Assembly: GCA_903848935.1 (NCBI GenBank)
Contig: CAINHO010000050.1
Span: forward strand, 31,902-95,901
Source: an uncultured Pseudomonadota bacterium
Lineage (GTDB): Bacteria; Pseudomonadota; Gammaproteobacteria; Methylococcales; Methylomonadaceae
Direction: 5' to 3'
Length of the DNA stretch: 64,000 nucleotides
A program made the translations under genes and the position numbers. The notes under the pieces are model-generated. The model was not told the DNA's origin. It saw only the letters and a program-made list of their open reading frames with translations, and ran no database searches. This document shows, in pieces, positions 23,768 through 32,955 of the stretch; positions within the stretch are counted from its first letter, which is position 1, and each line of letters begins with the position of its first letter.

Positions 23768-24730
23768 TCAAGACGCAAACGCATCGGCATAAATTTCTTT
23801 TAACGACGCGCCTTGTAAATAGGCTGCGCGTTTTGAATGCAACACCATTTCGGGTTGACCGCACAAATACACGCGCCAACCGTTTAATTTCGGAAATTTT
23901 TCAAGTGCTATTTGATTGGCGCGACCTAATGTGTATTTTCCAGAAACGTCCGCACCTGACAAGCACGGTATGTAATGAAAATTGGGATGTTTTTGAGTTA
24001 ATGCAGTTAATTTTTCTTCTAAATACAAACCAGATTCGTCACGACTACCGTGAAATAAATGAATTTCCCCCTGATGTTTATGTGAAAGTGCATCTCGAAT
24101 AATACCGTATAACGGCGCAAGTCCCGTTCCCGTTCCGATAAGTAATAGCAGTTGTTCAGCCTGACCCTCGACGTAATGACAATTGCCTTGTGCGTGCGAA
24201 AAACTCAATGACATTCCAACCTCTAATTCGTCAGCCACCCAACGGCTAAATTGCCCATTTGGCAAAATACGAATATGAAACTCTAATTCGTGTTCACCAT
24301 TTGGAGTATTGGCAATTGAATAACTGCGAATCACACCGTCATTGCGACGCAAATTCACAAATTGCCCCGCAAAAAAGGCTAACGGTTCTTTCGATTTTAA
24401 TTTGAGAAAAACAACGTTAGACGATAATTCTATTTTTTCGATAACTTCGGCTTCAAGCCACACGCTTTCGGCGTTTGGCAACACAACCGTCATATCGTTT
24501 TCTGGCTGACAAATACACGATAGAAAATAATTCTGTTTTTGTTGGGTGTCTTTTAAACCTACTTGTGATGCAGAGGGCGGTGCATTATCAAGACTACGCA
24601 TTAAACATGATTGACAAACACCTGCTTTACAACCGTAAGGAACTTGAACATTGTTGCGTAGCAACGTGTGTAAAATAGTTTCGTTGTTTTCAGTTTCGAA
24701 AGTTTGTTCATTGAATTTAATGCGTGTCAT
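23768..24730 (-). CDS. 2Fe-2S ferredoxin-NAD(P)H reductase (trHb partner)
   Basis: 320 aa. The N-terminal ferredoxin domain has CKAGVCQSC and a distant fourth Cys (FLSCICQP), a plant-type 2Fe-2S site. Then an FAD domain with RSYSIANTP and an NAD(P)-binding domain with LLLIGTGTGLAPLYG and CGQPEMV. The order is that of oxygenase reductases such as MmoC or phenol hydroxylase reductase. It lies 14 bp downstream of a truncated haemoglobin gene and in the same direction, so it probably reduces that haemoglobin. Confidence 0.9.
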   Translation of the reverse strand: MTRIKFNEQTFETENNETILHTLLRNNVQVPYGCKAGVCQSCLMRSLDNAPPSASQVGLKDTQQKQNYFLSCICQPENDMTVVLPNAESVWLEAEVIEKIELSSNVVFLKLKSKEPLAFFAGQFVNLRRNDGVIRSYSIANTPNGEHELEFHIRILPNGQFSRWVADELEVGMSLSFSHAQGNCHYVEGQAEQLLLLIGTGTGLAPLYGIIRDALSHKHQGEIHLFHGSRDESGLYLEEKLTALTQKHPNFHYIPCLSGADVSGKYTLGRANQIALEKFPKLNGWRVYLCGQPEMVLHSKRAAYLQGASLKEIYADAFAS

Positions 24731-24744
24731 GATTTTTAACCTTT

Positions 24745-25128
24745 TTATTTACCTAAAACATCGGTACGAGTGGTTTCGGCAATCGCCGCAACTTGCCCAA
24801 TCAATTCTTGCGAAACGCCTAATTCAGTCAGGGTTGCTGCTAAATTTTCAACAACCGCGTCGAAATGGCTATTGTCTAAACCCATTTTGACAAATTTGGC
24901 GTGACCATCACGCATATCTTTACCGCTGTAATTAGCGGGACCGCCGAATGCCATTGTCAAAAAAGCTTTTTGTTTAGCGGCTTGTGTGTCCATATCAACG
25001 CCGTCAAAAAAACGATTGATGCGATAATCTGCTAAAACTTTACGGTAAAAAATATCAACAGCTGCATTAACAGCCGCTTCGCCGCCGAGTTGTTCAAATA
25101 AAGTCGCATTCGCTGTACTTTCAGTCAT
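24745..25128 (-). CDS. Truncated haemoglobin (group I)
   Basis: 127 aa from ATG 25128 (GGAG is about 9 bp before it; a 5-codon longer start would swallow that site). TLFEQLGGEAAVNAAVDIFYRKVLAD, INRFFDGVDM, the FGGPANYSGKDM segment and AHAKF-like DGHAKFVKMGL with the proximal His are typical. Such globins detoxify NO or bind oxygen. Its operon with a ferredoxin-type reductase is a two-protein equivalent of flavohaemoglobin. Confidence 0.93.
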   Translation of the reverse strand: MTESTANATLFEQLGGEAAVNAAVDIFYRKVLADYRINRFFDGVDMDTQAAKQKAFLTMAFGGPANYSGKDMRDGHAKFVKMGLDNSHFDAVVENLAATLTELGVSQELIGQVAAIAETTRTDVLGK

Positions 25129-25200
25129 GATTTTAAACTCCAAAAGTTATTATTATTGTTCGAGCTAAATCGCCCGAAAATAGTTTATAGTAACTAAAAT

Positions 25201-25228
25201 ACTTATACAATATAACCATTATATAAGT
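25201..25228. promoter_or_regulatory. 28-bp dyad operator between the globin and regulator genes
   Basis: ACTTATACAAT (25201-25211), 6 bases, then ATTATATAAGT (25218-25228): 11-bp arms with one mismatch. It lies midway in the divergent 131-bp region, suited to binding a dimer of the neighbouring regulator and to controlling both directions. Confidence 0.75.
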
Positions 25229-25259
25229 TAATAATTTTAAAACTTTTTAGTCCTCTTTT

Positions 25260-25886
25260 ATGAACAAAATAAGTCAACGACAACACGAAATACTTGAACA
25301 TTTTTTATCGCGAAAGCAAGGCTTGAGCATTGAAGAATTAGCCGCCGCTTTAGGAATTTCACGGACGGCAGTGCAGCAACATTTTATTACTTTAGAAAAC
25401 GAAAGCTATATTGAAAAAAATGCGACAACTAAAACAACAGGGCGCCCGGTTATACGTTACGCAATCACAGATAAAGGCATCAATCATTTCCCCAAACACT
25501 ATGCGTGGCTTGCGGATTTGATGTTAGAAAATTTGCTCGAAACGTTTTCTATTGAAGATAGCGAAATTTATATGACGAAATTGGGCAATAAACTCGCAGG
25601 ACAATTGCATCAATTTGAAGGCAAACCGTTAACCGAACGTGTGATGCAATTGATGGTGGTGATGAATGAATTGGGTTTTGTCGTTCAAGAAACCCAAAAT
25701 GAACAAGGTAAAAAATGCTTGCAAGCCAGCAACTGCATTTACCACGATTTAGTGAAAAAATATCCCCAAATTTGCCAATTCGATTTAGCGTTAATTAAAA
25801 ACACACTCAATGAATCTGTTGAACTGACACGTAGCATGGTGAAGGGCGATGTGTTGTGTGAGTTTTTAATTTCAAATTATGAGTAA
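25260..25886 (+). CDS. Winged-helix regulator with putative Fe-S cysteines (SufR/COG2345-like)
   Basis: 208 aa. N-terminal HTH (LSIEELAAALGISRTAVQQHF, about residues 22-42) and winged segment (TGRPVIRYAIT). The C-terminal half has C153, C159, C172 and C200, including C159-x12-C172, similar to the Cys layout of the SufR/predicted ArsR-type regulators that carry an iron-sulfur cluster. Divergent from the globin/reductase operon. An NO- or redox-sensing role is an inference. Confidence 0.82.
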   Translation: MNKISQRQHEILEHFLSRKQGLSIEELAAALGISRTAVQQHFITLENESYIEKNATTKTTGRPVIRYAITDKGINHFPKHYAWLADLMLENLLETFSIEDSEIYMTKLGNKLAGQLHQFEGKPLTERVMQLMVVMNELGFVVQETQNEQGKKCLQASNCIYHDLVKKYPQICQFDLALIKNTLNESVELTRSMVKGDVLCEFLISNYE

Positions 25887-25898
25887 TTTGAAAACACA

Positions 25899-25931
25899 AA
25901 AAAGCCTTACTCTTTTGGAGTAAGGCTTTTT
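25899..25931 (+). terminator. Terminator after the regulator gene
   Basis: AAAAAGCCTTACTC (25899-25912) pairs with GAGTAAGGCTTTTT (25918-25931), a perfect 14-bp stem with a T run; it also faces the end of the tRNA gene on the other strand. Confidence 0.88.
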
Positions 25932-25937
25932 AATTTA

Positions 25938-26024
25938 TGGTGCCTTGGGCCGGAGTCGAACCGGCACGTCCTTTCGAACGAGGGATTTTAAGTCCCTTGC
26001 GTCTACCAATTTCGCCACCAAGGC
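25938..26024 (-). tRNA. tRNA-Leu (anticodon UAA)
   Basis: 87 nt including encoded CCA. Acceptor GCCTTGG pairs with CCAAGGC; TpsiC arm GTTCGACTC; anticodon loop CTTAAAA gives UAA; a long variable arm marks a Leu/Ser type tRNA. Located after lnt on the minus strand. Confidence 0.96.
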
Positions 26025-26045
26025 AAATAACTTGATAAGTTGCGT

Positions 26046-26074
26046 ATTATATAGAAAAATTTAAATTCTGCTAC
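26046..26074 (-). promoter_or_regulatory. Probable tRNA-Leu promoter
   Basis: Perfect TATAAT on the minus strand (26046-26051), about 22 bases before the tRNA 5' end at 26024, and a weak -35 (GTAGCA) 17 bases further upstream. Confidence 0.6.
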
Positions 26075-26104
26075 ATTTTTTTACATTTTTAACGATTTTT
26101 ACGT

Positions 26105-27685
26105 TCATTTCAATGCTTTTACTGACATAAAGCGTTGTTTTATCGCCATCATGAACAAACCCACAAAACTCAGCCACAGTAAAATTGGCTGCAAATAAAA
26201 CCACTGTTGATAAAACGTAGGCGATGGATTTTTCAAATACGGCACACGATAAACATCTGACCACATTTCATGAATCGGTGAACGTTGCAAAATCTCCCCC
26301 GAAGCCAAAACTACCGACGAGATTCCCGTATTTGTCACCCGCAAAACTGGACGACGGAATTCTACACCACGCGCCAAGGTCATATAAAAATGCTGATACG
26401 GTTGTTGCCACGTCCCGTACCACGAATCATTGGTCGCATTCACAATAATTTGTGCACCCAAATTTGCCAAATCGCGTGAGAAATACGCAAATAAACCTTC
26501 GTAACAAATTTGTGGCGCGATTTTCAAACCATGTAAATCAAACAAAGTCGTTGCCCCCTGCCCTCTTGCAAAATGCCCAATCGGCGGCAACCAATTTCGA
26601 ATTTGCGGAAAAAATTCTTCAAACGGAATGTATTCACCAAACGCCAACAAAATCGTTTTGCTGTAGTGCGGCGGAATAATTTCACCGTTTTCATTCAACA
26701 AAAACAACGAATTTGTCAGTAATTTTTCAGGAAATTTAACGCTGTACGCACCCGTGATTAACGGCACATTATGCTCGCTTAAAAATTCGCTGAGTTGTGC
26801 GGGATAATCATTTTGCGGCGTTAATTTTTCGCCTAAAAATGTCGGAAACGCCGTTTCTGCCCACAACACAAAATCTATTTTTTCATTTTCATGTGCGTTC
26901 AAGGCTTCGTGCGTGAGCGAAAGGTAACGGTTCAAAATCGCTTGCCCGTAACCGTCACCAATTTCAGCTGCCATTTTTTCAGAATTGCCGATATTCCCTT
27001 GCACCATCAACACATTAAATTCAGCATCGGGTTCGGGCAACCGCGCTTTTAACGCCAAACCACCCACATTTAACAATACAAACACGCCAATTACTGCGCC
27101 AAAAACCACTTTACCACGTCGTTCATTTCGCCATTGCCACGTCAAATACAGCGGCAAATTACACGCTAACGTGATCGCGCTCAAGCCGCTAAAACCCACG
27201 ATTTCAGCGAGCTGATAAAACGGAATTCCCGCGCCAAACCACGAATAACCAAAATTCCAATCAAACAACGTCAGCGAATAGGCTTCATTTAAAATCGTGA
27301 TTATTGCAAGTAAAGAGATAGATAACATCGGCGAACAATTCAAACGACGATGGATGTAAAACCACATTGTGCCTGCAATCGGCACATACAAATGAGCAAT
27401 TAGCGCGTAAATAATCATACCAATGACCGCCACTGCCCAAGGCAAATGTGCGAATTCATGTAGTAAATACGTCATCCAATTAAAACCAATCAGCGTAAAT
27501 ACAAACGCTGTAACCATTCCACCTAAAATAACGGGTTTTAATTCAGTCTGTCGTTGCCAAAAAATCCAAAGCGGCACAAATCCAAACAACGCCGCCCACG
27601 GTGGAAACGGAATGTAACTCGTGCCGATAAAAATACCCGATAGAATCGGTAACCAATACTGCTTAATAACGATGAATTTCAGCAT
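26105..27685 (-). CDS. lnt: Apolipoprotein N-acyltransferase
   Basis: 526 aa from ATG 27685 (a GTG three codons earlier is also possible). Six N-terminal membrane segments and a periplasmic nitrilase-type domain. Catalytic Glu is in LWAETAFPTF, Lys in KTILLAFGEYIPF and Cys in APQICYEGLF. It adds the third acyl chain to lipoproteins. The start overlaps the end of the parA-like gene by about 23 bp, so translation is coupled. Confidence 0.95.
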   Translation of the reverse strand: MLKFIVIKQYWLPILSGIFIGTSYIPFPPWAALFGFVPLWIFWQRQTELKPVILGGMVTAFVFTLIGFNWMTYLLHEFAHLPWAVAVIGMIIYALIAHLYVPIAGTMWFYIHRRLNCSPMLSISLLAIITILNEAYSLTLFDWNFGYSWFGAGIPFYQLAEIVGFSGLSAITLACNLPLYLTWQWRNERRGKVVFGAVIGVFVLLNVGGLALKARLPEPDAEFNVLMVQGNIGNSEKMAAEIGDGYGQAILNRYLSLTHEALNAHENEKIDFVLWAETAFPTFLGEKLTPQNDYPAQLSEFLSEHNVPLITGAYSVKFPEKLLTNSLFLLNENGEIIPPHYSKTILLAFGEYIPFEEFFPQIRNWLPPIGHFARGQGATTLFDLHGLKIAPQICYEGLFAYFSRDLANLGAQIIVNATNDSWYGTWQQPYQHFYMTLARGVEFRRPVLRVTNTGISSVVLASGEILQRSPIHEMWSDVYRVPYLKNPSPTFYQQWFYLQPILLWLSFVGLFMMAIKQRFMSVKALK

Positions 27686-28445
27686 GAAGCGCACGGAATT
27701 CGTCGGTTAATTTATGCGTCGGAACGTAGTGAATAAGCGGCTTTGATTCAGAATGTGATTCACGGACTTTCACCGACGTGGAAATCATCGACGCTAAAAC
27801 CGGCAAACCTTCAGCAATCAATTCGTTCACTAATTGGCGTGGTAAATTGGCTTGTTTTTGGAATTGATTAACTACAATACCTTCAATTTCTAAAGCGGGA
27901 TTGTGATCTGCTTTGACTTCGGTGAGCGTATTCATCAACAAATACAACGCCTCGCGAGCAAAGGTATCGCAATCAAACGGAATCAAACATTTGTGTGCAG
28001 CGATTAACGCAGATTGACTGTAAAAATTCAAAATTGGCGGCGTATCCATATAAATCTCGTCGAAATCTTCTAGTTTTTCGAGAGCTTCTTTGAGTTTGAA
28101 AATTTTGTAACGTGATTCTAAACGCCCTTGTAACGGTTCGAGTTCTGGATGTGATGGCAACACAAATAAATTGGGAAATGGCGTGGCGTGGATTGCACCT
28201 TCCAAACCCGAACCACTTTTATTTCCGCCAAATAATGAAACACTCAACGTTTCTTTGAAAAAATGCACAACGGTTTTATCGCTATCCGTGACTTTTTGAC
28301 CGAGTAAATACTGCGTGGAATTACCTTGTACGTCTAAATCGATAACCAGTGTGCGCTTGCCTTCCATCGCGCTGATTGCCGCTAAATTACAGGTGATGGT
28401 GGATTTTCCCACGCCGCCTTTTTGATTGAAAATAACTCTACGCAT
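27663..28445 (-). CDS. ParA-family ATPase
   Basis: 260 aa from ATG 28445 (MRRVIFNQKGGVGKST, TAGGAC ribosome-binding site). Deviant Walker A KGGVGKST, IDLDVQGNST, and MDTPPI Walker B type. No ParB gene or parS-like site is seen nearby, so an orphan ParA. Sitting between fliK and lnt, it may help position a flagellum or another polar structure, as orphan ParA/MinD proteins do, but the location could be fortuitous. Confidence 0.88.
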   Translation of the reverse strand: MRRVIFNQKGGVGKSTITCNLAAISAMEGKRTLVIDLDVQGNSTQYLLGQKVTDSDKTVVHFFKETLSVSLFGGNKSGSGLEGAIHATPFPNLFVLPSHPELEPLQGRLESRYKIFKLKEALEKLEDFDEIYMDTPPILNFYSQSALIAAHKCLIPFDCDTFAREALYLLMNTLTEVKADHNPALEIEGIVVNQFQKQANLPRQLVNELIAEGLPVLASMISTSVKVRESHSESKPLIHYVPTHKLTDEFRALHAEIHRY

Positions 28446-28558
28446 GAATAACTGTCCTACAAAATAAAGTGTGAAAAACATCGACACGATTTTACACACA
28501 TTGAACAAGACTGTTGCTGGTTTTTATTGTCGAAACGGTGACACGCAGGCATTTTGTG

Positions 28559-28587
28559 CGGGAGGGATTCAGAATTCTGAACTCCCG
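28559..28587. repeat. Nested hairpin after fliK
   Basis: CGGGAG (28559-28564) pairs with CTCCCG (28582-28587) enclosing a perfect 14-base palindrome TTCAGAATTCTGAA. No T run follows on either strand. It sits 13 bp after the fliK stop. Confidence 0.5.
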
Positions 28588-28600
28588 ATTCCTACTATTT

Positions 28601-31105
28601 TTAAGCGTAAATGCTCAATAAACCATTCGTGCCATTGGTGTCGATAACTTGACCGTTAGCAAACTCATCCACCGTTCCATCGGCATTATTACTGGCATTC
28701 ACTGGATTACCTTGTGCGTCAACTTCTTGATTCGTTTGGCGATTTCCCTGCCCGTTCGCCGACGCATCTGCCATCATTTGAGCTGTTTGTTGTTGTGAAC
28801 GACCTGAATCATTTGAAGTCGATTGTTGTGACACATTCACTTCAGCTAACGTCACTTGTTGTGAACTCAACATTTCGCGCAATTTAGGAATCGAAGCTTC
28901 TAACGCCGTGCGCACTTCGCTATTTTGAGCAGTAAATGCAATCGTTGCTTGATCTTGATTCATATCAATTCGCACGGTAATCGGTCCCATATTTTGCGGA
29001 TTCATTTTGATTTCTGCGCTCGAAATACCACGGCTATTCATCCACACAATTCGATCACCTAAATCTTGATTCCATTCTGGATGAGAAATGGGTTTCGTCA
29101 TCGCAGGAACTTCGACTTTAGTATCTTGCACTAATTTATTCACGGCAGCAGTAATAGTCTGCGGGGCGGATTTATCGCTCGTCGGTGCTATTGCTGATGC
29201 ACTGATGGCATCCGATTTCTCAGCCGTTAATAACGAAGAAAATGGTTTTAAATCTGCAGCACCTTGTTTGTTATCAACGGTTTGATTTAATAACGCATCG
29301 TCTGGTAACACGGGATTTGACGGTGTATTTCCGTTATTACTGCTGCCATTATTCGCCGTATCACCACCAGTATTATTACGATTTGTAACGGCTTCTTTTA
29401 ACAAATCATTCGCAGAAGTTAGTGTTAATTTATCTTGTACAGTTGTATCGCCTGATGTTTTCACCGATGCAACTTCGGATTGAACTGAAGTAACTGGTGT
29501 TGCGACTTGCGGCATAATAATCACAGACGGGGTAGCTTGAACAATTGCCGCATCTGGATTGTCTGCTGATTTCGAATCTTGTTCGGAAGTAATTGGAACA
29601 GTGGTATTTGAATTTTCTTCAACGTTAACATTCTGAGCTTGGATAAGTGGTGTTGTACCATTATCCAATAGTGTCGTTTGCTCAACTACCGTGGCTTCAG
29701 ATGTAGTTTTTTTAGAAATATTATTTTGTTGCCACAGCACAGCTTCATTTTGCAAAAGTGGAACAGCAATGGATTGAGTCAAAACAGAATCGCCGGAACC
29801 TGTTTGTATTTCGGGTGTTTGTTCTGCTAACGCAGCTTTAAGTTGAACTAACGCCTTTTGTATAGGTGCTGGCAAAACGGTAGGTTCTTGTTGTTTCGCT
29901 AATGCTGTTTGAAGTTGAGCTAACGCCATTTGTACGGGTGCTGGCAGGACAGCGTTTTGTTGTTTATCTAATACCGATTGTACTGATACCGGCTGGACGG
30001 GTGTTTTTTGAGTTACAGATACCGGCAGTTGTGTCAACGTCATTTGAAGTTGAGCTAACGCTGTTTGTACAGGGGCTGGCAGAGCAACTGTTTCGTGCGT
30101 CAAGGCCGTCTGAAGTTGAGCTAACGCCGTTTGAACAGGAACTGGCAGAGCAACTTTTTCTTGCGTCAACGCCGTCTGAAGTTGAACTAACGCCGTTTGC
30201 ACCGGGACTGGCAGAACAACTTTTTCTTGCGTCAACGCCGTCTGAAGTTGAACTAACGCCGTTTGCACCGGGACTGGCAGAGCAACTTTTTCTTGCGTCA
30301 ACGCCGTCTGAAGTTGAGCTAACGCCGTTTGCACCGGGACTGGCAAAGCAACGGTTTTTTGCGTCAACGCCGTCTGAAGTTGAGCCAACGCCGTTTGCAC
30401 TGGGACTGGCAGAGCAACTGTTTTTTGCGTCAACGCCGTCTGAAGTTGAACTAACGCCGTTTGCACCGGGACTGGTAGAGCAACTGTTTTTTGCGTCAAC
30501 GCCGTCTGAAGTTGAGCCAACGCCGTTTGCACGGGTGCTGACAAAATCGAAGCTTGTTGTTGAACTAAAATACTTGCCGGTGTATTCACGGATGTATTGG
30601 TTACAGCTTGCTTAACCGCCGATTGCATACTTTGTTGTGTTAACAGTGTTGTCGAATTCGCGGCAGGTAATTGCACCGATTGCCCCGCTGGCAACGTATC
30701 GCCCAATGTTGCCCCCGACGTAATGAATTTAAGCAGGTCAGTTACCGTCGATAAAATTGCTGTATCTTCCGCACTCATCGTCGTAATAGTCGTATTACCT
30801 ATGGTTGTCGGGTTAATTGATGACGCATTAGTGGTCAATATTGACGGAATCGTTACATCGGGTGCAAGTTCTGTTATAGCAGCAGTTGTCGGCACGGTAG
30901 CAATTGCAGCAAGCATCGCAGAGGTTGGCGTGGTCAACATCGCTACATTAGTCGTCGGCTGAACCAATAAACCCATTTGTGTATTTAACGCCGTTGAAAA
31001 ACCTTCAGGTAAAACTGTACCATCCACCGCTGGTGACGTAGCTGCTACCGCCCCATCAACAACAGGCGTGAACGTATTTATGGGTGAAGCTGTTACGGTA
31101 ATCAT
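28601..31105 (-). CDS. fliK: Flagellar hook-length control protein FliK with tandem repeats
   Basis: 834 aa, much longer than ordinary FliK (about 400). The C-terminal Flg_hook domain is intact (about residues 660-790: EIKMNPQNMGPITVRIDMNQ ... ALEASIPKLREMLSSQQVTLAEV). The N-terminal ruler part is Thr/Ala/Gln-rich and carries an array of 22-residue units with core VQTALAQLQTAL. FliK measures the hook and tells the export gate to switch substrates. Last gene of the fliE-K group; ParA and Lnt follow. Confidence 0.88.
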   Translation of the reverse strand: MITVTASPINTFTPVVDGAVAATSPAVDGTVLPEGFSTALNTQMGLLVQPTTNVAMLTTPTSAMLAAIATVPTTAAITELAPDVTIPSILTTNASSINPTTIGNTTITTMSAEDTAILSTVTDLLKFITSGATLGDTLPAGQSVQLPAANSTTLLTQQSMQSAVKQAVTNTSVNTPASILVQQQASILSAPVQTALAQLQTALTQKTVALPVPVQTALVQLQTALTQKTVALPVPVQTALAQLQTALTQKTVALPVPVQTALAQLQTALTQEKVALPVPVQTALVQLQTALTQEKVVLPVPVQTALVQLQTALTQEKVALPVPVQTALAQLQTALTHETVALPAPVQTALAQLQMTLTQLPVSVTQKTPVQPVSVQSVLDKQQNAVLPAPVQMALAQLQTALAKQQEPTVLPAPIQKALVQLKAALAEQTPEIQTGSGDSVLTQSIAVPLLQNEAVLWQQNNISKKTTSEATVVEQTTLLDNGTTPLIQAQNVNVEENSNTTVPITSEQDSKSADNPDAAIVQATPSVIIMPQVATPVTSVQSEVASVKTSGDTTVQDKLTLTSANDLLKEAVTNRNNTGGDTANNGSSNNGNTPSNPVLPDDALLNQTVDNKQGAADLKPFSSLLTAEKSDAISASAIAPTSDKSAPQTITAAVNKLVQDTKVEVPAMTKPISHPEWNQDLGDRIVWMNSRGISSAEIKMNPQNMGPITVRIDMNQDQATIAFTAQNSEVRTALEASIPKLREMLSSQQVTLAEVNVSQQSTSNDSGRSQQQTAQMMADASANGQGNRQTNQEVDAQGNPVNASNNADGTVDEFANGQVIDTNGTNGLLSIYA
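30039..30540 (-). repeat. 66-bp tandem repeat array inside fliK
   Basis: Near-identical 66-bp units begin at 30105, 30171, 30237, 30303, 30369, 30435 and 30501 (plus strand numbering), each with GCCGTCTGAAGTTGA, and a more degenerate copy lies at about 30039. They encode repeated 22-aa units in the FliK ruler region. Flanking older copies lie down to about 29870. Confidence 0.9.
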
Positions 31106-31137
31106 CGTGTGACCTTTTAAAATTTATTTGTCGCGTG

Positions 31138-31593
31138 TTAGTAGGCGTAGCCCATCAATTTTTTACGCCCTAAGCGTGAAGCGTGTTCGTCCATTTCGGA
31201 TTGCTCACGTTTATCTTCGTGTTTTTGTTCGACTTTTAAGGCCGATTCCTGGACTTTTTGAATCGCTTGCGTGCTTTGGTGCATGGTTTCCCACAATCTA
31301 CGTTTGGCTTGTACATCTTGTTCGATGCTTTTCAGTACGCGCTCTTGCCCCACAATTGCCACGTCAAGTTTGTCGATAAACGAGCGAAATTCAATCAACC
31401 GCGCCACTTTTACTCCTTCGCTGGCAAAGGCATTACATTTATCGACGTAATCTTTGCGGTAAACTGTTAACCCTTCAACCTGCCCTTTCATTTGGGTATG
31501 TTGCCGTTGCGATTGCCCTAGAATTTCCAACGCTTTTTGCTCTTGATTGGCTTTAATATCGACAATCACTTGTAACCGTTTTGACCTTTTCAT
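31138..31593 (-). CDS. fliJ: Flagellar chaperone/export protein FliJ
   Basis: 151 aa, coiled-coil throughout, rich in Q, E, K (MKRSKRLQVIVDIKANQEQKALEIL). Located directly after fliI (12 bp) and before fliK, the standard place. FliJ is the stalk of the FliHI ATPase. Confidence 0.88.
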   Translation of the reverse strand: MKRSKRLQVIVDIKANQEQKALEILGQSQRQHTQMKGQVEGLTVYRKDYVDKCNAFASEGVKVARLIEFRSFIDKLDVAIVGQERVLKSIEQDVQAKRRLWETMHQSTQAIQKVQESALKVEQKHEDKREQSEMDEHASRLGRKKLMGYAY

Positions 31594-31605
31594 AAGAATC
31601 TCGCT

Positions 31606-32955
31606 TTACCGTAAGTTCAATAACAATTCGAGTTCATGCAAACTTTGTGCGATGCCGACGGATTCTTCCATGTCTTGCTGCAAAAACTCGACAATTGCCG
31701 GATGTTTTTCAATCGCTTTATCAATGCGAGGATCCGAACCAGGTTGATATGCGCCGACACTGATTAAATCTTTGTTTTGCTGATAAAGTGAATATAAGCG
31801 TCGCAAGTCTCGCGCCAATTTCAAGTGGTTAGCATCTGCAATGTCGGGCATTACACGACTAACTGACGCTTCAATATCAATCGCGGGGAAATGCCCTGAC
31901 TCCGCCAAAGCCCGCGACAACACAATATGTCCGTCTAAAACACCCCGTGCCGCATCGGCGATAGGATCATTGTTATCGTCACCTTCCGCCAAAACTGTAT
32001 AAAAAGCCGTAATCGAACCCCCGCCTTCGTCTGCGTTACCGGCACGTTCAACCAAATGTGGCAATTTCGCAAACACTGACGGCGGATAACCTTTCGTTGC
32101 AGGCGGTTCATCAATCGCCAAAGCAATCTCCCGATGCGCTTGGGCAAAACGAGTTAACGAATCCATTAACAACAACACGTCTTTACCTTGATCACGAAAA
32201 TATTCAGCAATACTGGTCGCCAACAATGCGCCGTGAACCCGCATGAGCGGTGGACAATCGGCAGGACTCGCTATAATCACTGCACGTTTTAAACCTTCTT
32301 CGCCGAGAATCTTCAAAACGAATTCATTCACCTCGCGTCCCCGTTCACCGACTAACGCCACCACGACAATATCGGCGTTGGTGAATTTGGTCATCATGCC
32401 GAGCAAAATACTTTTACCGACACCTGTTCCCGCAAATAAGCCCATACGCTGACCGCGTCCAACGGCAAGAATGGCGTTAATTGCTCGCACGCCGACATCT
32501 AAGGGTTCCCGAATCGGTTTGCGCGTTAACGGGTTAATTGGCGTGCCGGTCAAGGAAACTTGTGCCGTCGTTCGCAAGGCACCTTTATCGTCTAACGCAT
32601 TGCCTGCACCATCTAGTACCCGTCCCAACAAACCAAACCCGACTTTTGCTAAACTATTTTTACCCATCGGAATGACGCGGCAATCAGGTTCTAAGCCGTG
32701 AACTTCTGCCGTTGGCATTAAAAATACTTTTGAACCCGAAAAACCTACAACTTCTGCTTCAATTCTGCGTCCATTTTTGGTTTCAATTTCACAGCGCGAA
32801 CCAATGGCGGCGCGGCATCCAATGGCTTCTAATGTTAAACCGACCATGCGCGACAATCTGCCTTCGACGATTAAATCATGCGGCACATCGGCACGTTCGT
32901 TATAAGGTTTTAAACGTTCTAACCAAATATCGGAACGATTTGCTTTGGGAATCAT
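31606..32955 (-). CDS. fliI: Flagellum-specific ATPase FliI
   Basis: 449 aa. Walker [32 protein letters not shown] and [25 protein letters not shown] are diagnostic. It powers flagellar protein export. Start overlaps the fliH stop by 4 bp (ATGA). Confidence 0.96.
   Translation of the reverse strand: MIPKANRSDIWLERLKPYNERADVPHDLIVEGRLSRMVGLTLEAIGCRAAIGSRCEIETKNGRRIEAEVVGFSGSKVFLMPTAEVHGLEPDCRVIPMGKNSLAKVGFGLLGRVLDGAGNALDDKGALRTTAQVSLTGTPINPLTRKPIREPLDVGVRAINAILAVGRGQRMGLFAGTGVGKSILLGMMTKFTNADIVVVALVGERGREVNEFVLKILGEEGLKRAVIIASPADCPPLMRVHGALLATSIAEYFRDQGKDVLLLMDSLTRFAQAHREIALAIDEPPATKGYPPSVFAKLPHLVERAGNADEGGGSITAFYTVLAEGDDNNDPIADAARGVLDGHIVLSRALAESGHFPAIDIEASVSRVMPDIADANHLKLARDLRRLYSLYQQNKDLISVGAYQPGSDPRIDKAIEKHPAIVEFLQQDMEESVGIAQSLHELELLLNLR

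Noticed and set aside
29902..30615. A 237-aa open frame on the plus strand with striking repeats
   Set aside because: It is the complement of the fliK tandem repeats; the 66-bp period keeps both strands open. fliK has the domain match and the operon context.
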